Below, one piece after another: positions 4,031-9,454 of a stretch of DNA of 9,454 nucleotides. A program made the translations under genes and the position numbers. Below the pieces are notes generated by a model. That model had not been told where the DNA came from, made no database searches, and worked only from the letters and a program-made list of their open reading frames with translations. Positions within the stretch are counted from its first letter, which is position 1. The number at the start of each line of letters is the position of its first letter. This DNA comes from Thermoplasmata archaeon (lineage in GTDB: Archaea > Thermoplasmatota > Thermoplasmata > Lutacidiplasmatales > UBA184): NCBI GenBank assembly GCA_030040625.1, contig JASHTI010000046.1:1-9454 (forward strand). The letters are read 5' to 3'.

Positions 4031-5986
4031 TCACTTTGGCAGGACGTCCGAGATCACGGTCAGGTCGGCGCTGCTGAAGCTCGAGACGAACACCTGACCC
4101 TGACTGCTGTCGAAGCTGACCCCGTACGGCGACTGCCCGACGGGCAGGACATCCAGCACCCGACCGTTGACCATGGAGAGGACGGTCACGTTCGTCCCGT
4201 CGTAGTCCGCCACGAACAGCTCGTGTTCGGGAGGGGCGTAGACCAGGCCCGCCGGCTCCCCGCCGACCGCGAACGTCTCGATCACGCTGTCCGTGGCGGT
4301 CGAGATCACGCTCAGGTTGCCGCTGCCGAAGTCGCTGACGACCACCGCCGCCCCGCCGGTGACGTAGGTCAGGAACGAAGGCTGGCTCTGGACCTCGACC
4401 GTCGCCACGACCTTGTCGGTTCGGATCGAGATGACGCTGACGTTGTCCGAGCCGCTGTTCGCGACGAAGACCTGGTTCGTCGCGGGGTCGATCGCCAGTC
4501 CGATCGGCGACGCCCCGACCGGCACCGTCGCGACGACCCGGTCGCTCACGACCGAAAGGACCGAGACGGCCGCGCCGGCGCTGTCGGCGATGAACAGCTC
4601 GTGGTGCGCCGGCGAGTAAACGAGCCCCGTCGGGGCCAGGCCGACGTTGATCGTCGAGATCACCGTGTCGCTCTGCGCCGAGATCACGGTGACGTCGGAG
4701 GAGCCGAGATTCGCGACGTAGACGTCCTGCTCCGACGGCACGTAGGCGACCGCGACCGGGTCGGTGCCGGCCCGCACCGTGCCCACCGCCCGCTCGGTCA
4801 CGGCGGAGATGATGGAGACGTTGTTCGAGCCGCCGTTCGCCACGAAGACCTGGTGCGTCGCGGGATCGTAGGCGTCCCCCTCCGGATCCAGGCCCACAGG
4901 GATCGATCCGAGCACCGCCGGGGTGGTGTCCGAGATCTCGGTGAGATTGTTCGACCCGCCGTCGGCGACCGCCACCGCGTGGCCGACCGGGTTGTAGGCG
5001 AGCGCGTCCGGCTGGAGGCCCGCGGGAACCGTCGCGAGGAAGTTGCCGTCCTTCGCGTTGTAGACCGTCAGGCCGGCGGCCCTCGGACCGGCGACGAACA
5101 TCTCCTTCTGAGCCGAGTCGTAGACGATCGCGCCCGGGGCGGAGGGGTCGGCGATCGACCGGAGCAGCCGGCCAGTCTTCGCGACCAGGAGCGTGAGGTT
5201 CGACGAGCCGCCGTTCGCGACGTAGATCGAACGGCTGAGCGGGTCGAACGCAAGGCCGTCGGGCATCGCCCCGACCGGGATGGTCGCCACGACGTTCCCG
5301 CTCTTCGTCGCGAGGATCGTCACCGCGCCCGAGCCGGCGTCGGCGACGAATAGGTAGGGGTGGGCCGGGTCGACCAGCAGCGCCTCCGGGTCCGCCCCGA
5401 CTGGCGCCTCGCTGAGCAGGCGCGCGGTCTTGCCGGCCGCGAGGATCGCGACGCTGTCGGATCCCGCGTTCGCGACGAAGATCCGGTGCAAGGCCCCGTC
5501 GAAGGCGACCGCGTCGGGATCGGAGCCGACGGCGACCGTCGCGAAGACGGTCCCGTTCGTGTCGCCCACGACGCTCACGTTGTCGCCGTAGAAGTCGGCG
5601 ACGTAGAGATCATGGGTCCCGGGGTCGTAGGCGAGAGCGTCCGGTCCGCCGGGGACGGCGATCGTCCGCAGGACGGCGCCGCTGACCGCCGAGAGCACGC
5701 TGATGTTGTTCGAGCCTTCGTTCGCGACGAACAGCTCGCGGACGTGCGGGTCGTACAGCACCGCCTGCGGCTCCGCGCCCACACCGATCGAGTAGCCGAT
5801 CGCGCCGACGCCCACGCTCTCTCCGGAGCTGTTCCCGGAGGGGCCGATGGGGGGGATGGCGAGCCACCCGGTGGCGGCCTGAGGCGGGGTCGACGCAAAG
5901 TGCCCGATGATGCCCCCGCTGCTCAGGACCGTCAGGGCGATGGCGATGCCGACAGAGGCCCGTAGCCCGAGGGGGGAACGCTGCAT
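4031..5986 (-). CDS. Secreted YVTN-type beta-propeller protein, 14 repeats
   Basis: The 651-residue product begins with a signal peptide or signal anchor (basic MQRSPLGLRA, hydrophobic core VGIAIALTVLSSGGIIG). A Gly/Ser/Pro linker follows to about residue 60. The rest is tandem YVTN-family repeats of 42 residues (one is 43), each with the pattern [LIV][FY]VA[ND]xGSxNVSVIS...VATVPVGxxPxGLAYDP. Thirteen full repeats run from residue 85 to 631. A half repeat (632-651) at the C-terminus is completed by the N-terminal half IGYSIGVGAEPQAVLYDP (63-80), the usual ring-closing arrangement. Fourteen blades fit two seven-bladed propellers in tandem. Such proteins are common archaeal surface-layer or binding proteins; no catalytic residues are evident and the ligand is unknown. 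There is no C-terminal anchor. The frame opens at a GTG at 5992, but that codon lies inside the Shine-Dalgarno, so the ATG at 5986 is the start. It is divergent from the ABC ATPase. Confidence 0.92.
   Translation of the reverse strand: MQRSPLGLRASVGIAIALTVLSSGGIIGHFASTPPQAATGWLAIPPIGPSGNSSGESVGVGAIGYSIGVGAEPQAVLYDPHVRELFVANEGSNNISVLSAVSGAVLRTIAVPGGPDALAYDPGTHDLYVADFYGDNVSVVGDTNGTVFATVAVGSDPDAVAFDGALHRIFVANAGSDSVAILAAGKTARLLSEAPVGADPEALLVDPAHPYLFVADAGSGAVTILATKSGNVVATIPVGAMPDGLAFDPLSRSIYVANGGSSNLTLLVAKTGRLLRSIADPSAPGAIVYDSAQKEMFVAGPRAAGLTVYNAKDGNFLATVPAGLQPDALAYNPVGHAVAVADGGSNNLTEISDTTPAVLGSIPVGLDPEGDAYDPATHQVFVANGGSNNVSIISAVTERAVGTVRAGTDPVAVAYVPSEQDVYVANLGSSDVTVISAQSDTVISTINVGLAPTGLVYSPAHHELFIADSAGAAVSVLSVVSDRVVATVPVGASPIGLAIDPATNQVFVANSGSDNVSVISIRTDKVVATVEVQSQPSFLTYVTGGAAVVVSDFGSGNLSVISTATDSVIETFAVGGEPAGLVYAPPEHELFVADYDGTNVTVLSMVNGRVLDVLPVGQSPYGVSFDSSQGQVFVSSFSSADLTVISDVLPK
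4034..5800 (-). repeat. Tandem coding repeat with 126-base period (propeller blades)
   Basis: The beta-propeller gene is built from about 14 diverged units of 126 bases (one of 129). Repeated words on the plus strand include TTCGCGACGAA, from the VFVAN strand, and GTTGTTCGAGCC / GTTGTCCGAGCC, from GSNN and GSDN. The units have diverged enough to exclude recent expansion, although residual similarity could still support recombination or assembly slips. Confidence 0.8.
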
Positions 5987-5989
5987 GCC

Positions 5990-5996
5990 CACCTCC
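5990..5996 (-). promoter_or_regulatory. Shine-Dalgarno that decides the beta-propeller start
   Basis: GGAGGTG on the minus strand ends three bases before the ATG at 5986 (five from the GGAGG core). The alternative GTG at 5992 is part of this motif and cannot have its own site. Confidence 0.65.
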
Positions 5997-6017
5997 GCCT
6001 CCCGGAACCCGAGGGGG

Positions 6018-6025
6018 TCTATTAC
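6018..6025 (-). promoter_or_regulatory. TATA box of the beta-propeller gene
   Basis: GTAATAGA on the minus strand, preceded by CGAAGG as a possible BRE, is centred at about 6022. It predicts transcription from about 5996, giving a leader of about 10 nt that starts right at the Shine-Dalgarno. Confidence 0.55.
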
Positions 6026-6087
6026 CCTTCGTTGACCGGGGGTCCTGCGGATCTCGGCCGGCGCGCGACGGAGCCGGCGTGCTCTCG

Positions 6088-6108
6088 CTGTCGCGGGGGG
6101 CGCGACAG
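6088..6108. repeat. Perfect 8-bp dyad between two divergent promoters
   Basis: CTGTCGCG (6088-6095), a run of five G, and CGCGACAG (6101-6108) form an inverted repeat. It lies between the beta-propeller promoter (TATA 6018-6025) and the ABC ATPase promoter (TATA 6124-6130), ending 15 bases before the latter. The size and place suit a dimeric regulator site. Chance stems of this size are not rare in GC-rich DNA. Confidence 0.35.
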
Positions 6109-6123
6109 GGCGCGAGGAGGGGT

Positions 6124-6130
6124 CTAAATA
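6124..6130 (+). promoter_or_regulatory. TATA box of the ABC ATPase gene
   Basis: CTAAATA, preceded by purine-rich GAGGAGGGG as a possible BRE, is centred at 6127 and predicts transcription from about 6153. The leader to the GTG at 6177 would be about 24 nt, and contains GGGAGGT (6158-6164) and GGGAG (6169-6173) as possible ribosome-binding sites. Confidence 0.6.
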
Positions 6131-6176
6131 CCGCCCCCGGCATCCGCTCCTCCCGCCGGGAGGTCGACGGGAGTCC

Positions 6177-7997
6177 GTGGCGGCCGCCGCATCATCCCCG
6201 TACCAGCGTTATCGACCGGCGAGCCAGCACCGTGGACAGGCGTTCTTTCGGCCCCGACCGACCCGCCGTCCGGTCGTCGCGCCGGCACCCCCTGCCCCCA
6301 CGGAGCGTCCGGCGGTCGCCCAGACGCCCGGGCACGAACCGGTCCTCGACATCCAGGAGTTGAAGACCTACTTCTTCACGTACGACGGCGTCGTCCGGGC
6401 GCTGGACGGGATCAACCTCCAGGCGTACGCCGGTGAGACGACCGGGGTCGTCGGGGAGACCGGATGCGGCAAGAGCGTCACCGCGTTCTCGGTCTCGCGT
6501 CTGATCGCCGAGCCCGGCTCGATCATCAGCGGTCGGATCCTCGTCAACGGCGCCAACCTCCTCTGGGGGCTCGACAAGGAGGCGAAGTTCCGCCGTGTCG
6601 GCCGCAGCGACCGGGTCCGTGTCATCCGCTCGTTCCGCCACGTCCGGGCGGCCAACGAGCGCATGAGCGCCGTCCGCGGCAAGGGCGTCGCGATGATCTT
6701 CCAGGAGCCGAGCCAGGCGATGAACCCCGTCTTCACGATCTCCGACCAGCTCGGGGAGGCGGTCCTGCTCCACCGGGGCGTCGAGGTCTACGAGGAGCTG
6801 CTCCGCGCCGACGCCGGCCTGGTGGGGCCCGCCGCCGCGACCGCGGCCCCCGTGACCCCGGGAGAGCCTCTCGAGCAGATCCCCGAGGCGCCCGCGCCGG
6901 CCGTCGAGCCGGACATCGACGGCCTGCTGCAGGTCGCCGCCACCGGCCGGCCCGAGGAGCTGCGGATCAAGACCGCCGAGGTGGCCGCCGCCGTCGGCCT
7001 GCCGTCGCTCGACCCGGAGCTGTTCTACCTGCTCCGCAACGTCGGCGCCCAGGCCTATGGGCGCCGCAAGCGGGTCGAGGCGGTCCTCCGGCGCCGGCAC
7101 CTGAGCGGCCTGCAGCGCCGGTACCTTCGCCACCAGCGGCGCCTCGCGATCATCGAGCGCGCGATCAAGGACGTCTACCTCTCCGAGATGCAGCGGGAGC
7201 GGTCCCGGACCGGCACCCGCTCGCGCCTGCGGTTCCGCCTGATGGCGGAGCGCTGGCGCCACTTCTACTACGGGCTGCCGGGGGTCACGCGGCGGGCCTC
7301 CGCGCCGATCAAGCGCGAGATGTTCTGGCGGACCGTCGTCATGCTCGAAGGGGTCCGCGTCGCCAACCCGGTCCAGGTCGCGCGTGGGTTCCCGCACGAG
7401 CTCTCGGGCGGGATGCTCCAGCGCGCGATGATCGCGATGGCGCTCAGCGCCGAGCCCGGCCTCCTGCTCGCCGACGAGCCGACGACCGCGCTCGACGTGA
7501 CGATCCAGGCGCAGATCCTCGACCTCATGCACCAGCTGCGGGAGAAGGTCGGGACGGCCATCCTCCTGATCACGCACGACCTCGGCGTCGTCGCCGAGGT
7601 CTGCGATCGTGTGAACGTGATGTACGCCGGGGTCGTCGTCGAGAGCGCTCCCGTCAAGGAGCTGTTCCGCCGACCGCTCCACCCGTACACGCAGGGCCTG
7701 CTGGCCGCGATCCCGCGCTTCGACCAGCCGACGCGCGACCTGGCGACGATCCCCGGGTCGGTGCCGAACCTGATCCGGCCGCCGACCGGCTGCCGGTTCT
7801 ACCCCCGGTGCCCGTACGCGATGCCGGTCTGCCGGGAGGTCCGGCCCCCGCCCGAGCTCCAGGGCGAGGAACACATGGTCGCCTGCCACCTGTACACCTC
7901 CCCCGAGGAGGGCGCGACGGCCGCCGAACCGACCGGCGTCAAGCTTCCGATCGCCGGTGCCCCCGGGGCGGCCGGGGTTCCGGCTCCCGCGCACTGA
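6177..7997 (+). CDS. Oligopeptide/dipeptide ABC transporter ATP-binding protein with large insertion (OppD/DppD-like)
   Basis: This is the motor subunit that hydrolyses ATP at the inner membrane face to drive peptide (or related solute) import with Dpp/Opp-type permeases. The 606 residues hold one complete nucleotide-binding domain: Walker A GETGCGKS (93-100), Q-loop FQEP (Gln176), signature LSGGM (409-413), Walker B LLLADE (429-434), D-loop ALD (438-440) and switch His467. The OppD/DppD C-terminal region follows (HPYTQGLLAAIP, 502-513), with Cys539, Cys545, Cys552 and Cys570, the four-cysteine set linked to a 4Fe-4S cluster in this subfamily. Usual length is about 320-340. The excess comes from a Pro/Arg-rich N-terminal extension (1-52), about 25 extra residues before the Q-loop, and an insertion of roughly 150-170 residues between about 205 and 395. 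That insertion has an Ala/Pro/Glu linker and then very Arg-rich helices. The GTG start is supported by the TATA box. The gene is convergent to the permease genes, so it has its own promoter. Confidence 0.9.
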   Translation: MAAAASSPYQRYRPASQHRGQAFFRPRPTRRPVVAPAPPAPTERPAVAQTPGHEPVLDIQELKTYFFTYDGVVRALDGINLQAYAGETTGVVGETGCGKSVTAFSVSRLIAEPGSIISGRILVNGANLLWGLDKEAKFRRVGRSDRVRVIRSFRHVRAANERMSAVRGKGVAMIFQEPSQAMNPVFTISDQLGEAVLLHRGVEVYEELLRADAGLVGPAAATAAPVTPGEPLEQIPEAPAPAVEPDIDGLLQVAATGRPEELRIKTAEVAAAVGLPSLDPELFYLLRNVGAQAYGRRKRVEAVLRRRHLSGLQRRYLRHQRRLAIIERAIKDVYLSEMQRERSRTGTRSRLRFRLMAERWRHFYYGLPGVTRRASAPIKREMFWRTVVMLEGVRVANPVQVARGFPHELSGGMLQRAMIAMALSAEPGLLLADEPTTALDVTIQAQILDLMHQLREKVGTAILLITHDLGVVAEVCDRVNVMYAGVVVESAPVKELFRRPLHPYTQGLLAAIPRFDQPTRDLATIPGSVPNLIRPPTGCRFYPRCPYAMPVCREVRPPPELQGEEHMVACHLYTSPEEGATAAEPTGVKLPIAGAPGAAGVPAPAH

Positions 7998-8048
7998 GCG
8001 GCGCCGCCGCCCGAGCGGCTCCCGGAGCGATCGAGCTGCGAGGCGCGC

Positions 8049-9278
8049 CTATCGGCGCAGGCGGGGGTCGAAGGTGTCGCGGAGCCCGTCCGAGAGCAGG
8101 TTGACGCTGATCGCGAACAGGAACAGCATGAGACCCGGGAAGAACAGCTGCCACCACGGGATGATGCAGCCGGTGGAGTCGTTGCAGGTCCCGAGGATCT
8201 CCGTGATCTGGTTGACCCCTAGCTGGGCGAGGTTCCCCCATTCGGGGAAGTAGCCCTGGTTCGGGAACAGCGCCGGACCGAAGCCGAGGTAGGCGAGCCC
8301 CCCGATCGTGATCGGGATCGTCCCGACGTCCAGCGAGAACTGGATGAAGATCGGGTAGATGCTGTTCGGGATGATGTGGCGCGCCAGGATCCGCGGCTTG
8401 GAGGCGCCGGAGGCGAACGCCGCCTCGACGTACTTCTGCTCCCGGACGACCAGCACCTGACCCCGGACGAGACGGCCGTAGAACGGCCACCAGACCAGGG
8501 CGAAGGAGACGATCACCATCAGCAGCTTCGTATTCGAGGTCCCTAAGCCACCGATATTCGGCACTCGGAAGCCGGTGACGATCACGAGAACGACGACGAA
8601 GAGGATGACCGGGATCGACAGGAAGATGTCGACGACCCGCATCAGGGCGTCGTCGACGAACCCCCCGTAGAAGCCGGCGACGGCACCCACCATCAGCCCG
8701 ATGATCGCCCCCAGCCCGACGATCCCGACGCTGAACATCAGCGACCAGTCCGAGCCGCGGAGCAGTCCGGCGTACAGATTGTAGAGCGATTTCGAGTACA
8801 TCGAGACGGTCAGCCCCCCGAGCGGCATCGGGCCGCTCGACAACGGTTTCAGGGAGACCGTCGGCGCGATGACCGACGCGAAGTCCGAACCGGAGCCGAA
8901 GGAGGGGGTCTTGTACCATTGTCCCCCGCAGTAGTCCGCCGCGTTCGGCGGCAGGACCGTCTCGTACGTGCAGACCATCGGGCAGCCCTGGAGGTTCGAG
9001 ACGTTCACCGGGCCGGGGTAGCCGGTACCGTCGTGCCCGACGTTGTTCGGCCCGTAGTCGACCGCGCAGTACTGGCTCAGTCCGTACCACGGGACGTTGG
9101 TCGTCGCCGCGTAGGTCGCGAAGACCCCGAGCGCCACCAGGATCGAGAGCCCGACCAGCGCGAGCCGGTTCCGCCGGAAGAAGTACCAGCTCCGCTTCGC
9201 CGACGCAAGGTGCGGGTGGTGGCGGACCGGCCGCGGCGGTGGCCGCGCCGGAGCACCGGTCGGGGGAGCCGCCGCCAT
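8049..9278 (-). CDS. Dipeptide/oligopeptide ABC transporter permease (DppC/OppC-like)
   Basis: This is the second membrane subunit of a peptide-family ABC importer. The 409 residues show a cytoplasmic Pro/Arg/His-rich N-terminus (1-28), then the DppC-type opening SWYFFRRNRLALVGLSILVAL with TM1 (about 40-58). A long external loop (about 60-175) precedes the core permease helices at roughly 178-200, 212-236, 250-268, 310-334 and 376-396. The EAA loop that contacts the ATPase is clear at 285-305 (EAAFASGASKPRILARHIIPN region). The C-terminus LLSDGLRDTFDPRLRR is typical of DppC. The TM1-TM2 loop is longer than the few tens of residues usual in this family and carries Cys71, Cys99, Cys103 and Cys117. 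A second external segment has Cys365 and Cys371, so disulfides are possible. The ATG at 9278 lies three bases after the upstream permease stop, so the two are surely cotranscribed. No solute-binding protein is visible in the window. Confidence 0.92.
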   Translation of the reverse strand: MAAAPPTGAPARPPPRPVRHHPHLASAKRSWYFFRRNRLALVGLSILVALGVFATYAATTNVPWYGLSQYCAVDYGPNNVGHDGTGYPGPVNVSNLQGCPMVCTYETVLPPNAADYCGGQWYKTPSFGSGSDFASVIAPTVSLKPLSSGPMPLGGLTVSMYSKSLYNLYAGLLRGSDWSLMFSVGIVGLGAIIGLMVGAVAGFYGGFVDDALMRVVDIFLSIPVILFVVVLVIVTGFRVPNIGGLGTSNTKLLMVIVSFALVWWPFYGRLVRGQVLVVREQKYVEAAFASGASKPRILARHIIPNSIYPIFIQFSLDVGTIPITIGGLAYLGFGPALFPNQGYFPEWGNLAQLGVNQITEILGTCNDSTGCIIPWWQLFFPGLMLFLFAISVNLLSDGLRDTFDPRLRR

Positions 9279-9281
9279 CGT

Positions 9282-9454
9282 CTAGCCGAGCCTCACCCGG
9301 GGATCGAGGTAGCCGTAGAGGACGTCGACGATCAGGTTCGCGACGACGACCAGGTACGTGAACAGGATCGTCGAGCCGAAGATCATCGCGTAGGAGACGC
9401 CGCCGCCGTTGCCGATGACGACCGCGTAGGCGAGCATGCGGCCCACCCCGTTCA
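9282..9454 (-). CDS. Dipeptide/oligopeptide ABC transporter permease (DppB/OppB-like), C-terminal end only
   Basis: The last 56 residues are visible, read from the window edge to a TAG at 9282-9284. They include a permease segment (RMLAYAVVIGNGG) and a final membrane helix (IFGSTILFTYLVVVANLIVDV), and end in LYGYLDPRVRLG, the characteristic DppB/OppB C-terminus. The family's last external loop and terminal helix match in order. It immediately precedes the DppC-like gene on the same strand, with three bases between stop and start, giving the standard B-C permease order. The N-terminal part and promoter are beyond the right edge. Confidence 0.88.
   Translation of the reverse strand, partial: NGVGRMLAYAVVIGNGGGVSYAMIFGSTILFTYLVVVANLIVDVLYGYLDPRVRLG

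Noticed and set aside
4223..5353. A 376-residue plus-strand frame opposite the beta-propeller gene
   Set aside because: Its repeated Arg/Asp/Val pattern is just the complement of the 126-base propeller repeats; the minus-strand frame has a signal peptide, TATA box and Shine-Dalgarno.
4034..5800. The regular 126-base repeats considered as a CRISPR-like or satellite array
   Set aside because: The period is a multiple of three, the frame is open throughout, and the repeats translate into YVTN propeller blades.
6192..7994. A 600-residue open frame antisense to almost the whole ABC ATPase gene
   Set aside because: Its translation is Arg/Asp/Gly/Pro-biased with no domain, and it mirrors codon-position GC bias of the true gene, whose ATPase motifs are unmistakable.
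7998..8048. Possible terminator between the convergent ATPase and DppC genes
   Set aside because: The 51 bases are GC-rich with only very short self-complementary words (GCGGCGCCGC, GCTCCCGGAGC) and no T-rich tract, so no hairpin stands out enough to call.
6464..8104. A 546-residue frame on the plus strand overlapping the ABC ATPase
   Set aside because: Arg/Pro/Ala-rich frame-shifted shadow with no recognisable motif; it also runs past the real stop codon into the permease gene.
7939..9090. A 383-residue minus-strand frame across the DppC-like gene
   Set aside because: Arg-rich shadow; the true frame shows permease helices and the EAA loop.

Overview
The window is a GC-rich stretch of an archaeal chromosome. 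The archaeal evidence is direct: a GEK1/DTD2-type D-aminoacyl-tRNA deacylase, a small ribbon-helix-helix protein, A/T-rich TATA-like boxes standing alone in GC-rich intergenic DNA about 25-50 bases before starts, and secreted proteins full of N-X-S/T sequons. A high-GC Thermoplasmatota lineage would fit the gene mix, but that is inference; no rRNA or marker gene here fixes the taxon. The GC bias opens long false reading frames on both strands (for example antisense to the ABC ATPase and to the beta-propeller gene), and these are left out.

Layout, left to right. (1) The N-terminus of a secreted protein reads leftwards off the window edge (1-228, minus). A 381-base non-coding stretch follows, then a divergent ribbon-helix-helix gene (610-867, plus). 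(2) The D-aminoacyl-tRNA deacylase gene dtdA (833-1696, minus) converges on the ribbon-helix-helix gene and overlaps it by 35 bases. Upstream of dtdA on the same strand is a small two-helix membrane protein with a CPHC motif (1746-2084). (3) A membrane-anchored, sequon-rich surface protein (2274-3359, minus) ends in a strong hairpin terminator. It is divergently paired with a small acidic protein of unknown function (3584-3979, plus). (4) A secreted 14-repeat YVTN-type beta-propeller (4031-5986, minus) is divergently paired with an oligopeptide-type ABC ATPase (6177-7997, plus). (5) Two oligopeptide-type ABC permease genes on the minus strand (8049-9278, and 9282-9454 partial) converge on the ATPase gene.

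How the parts may work together: most of the window concerns the cell surface. It has three secreted or anchored extracellular proteins, a small membrane protein and a dipeptide/oligopeptide-family importer. The importer is unusual because its ATPase is convergent to its permeases and carries an insertion of roughly 150-170 residues in the helical subdomain, and its DppC-like permease has a long cysteine-containing external loop. dtdA is translation quality control and seems unrelated to the rest.

Promoter geometry helps choose starts. At three genes a clear TATA box centre lies 35-36 bases before the chosen start, which predicts leaders of about 10 nt. This moves the sequon-rich protein and the beta-propeller to starts downstream of the longest open frame. 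I found no mobile element, CRISPR array, tRNA or rRNA. Nothing here demonstrates a wholly new system; the best leads are the enlarged ABC ATPase with its split gene layout, the sequon-dense surface protein with its dyad-containing promoter, and the unknown acidic His-rich protein beside it.
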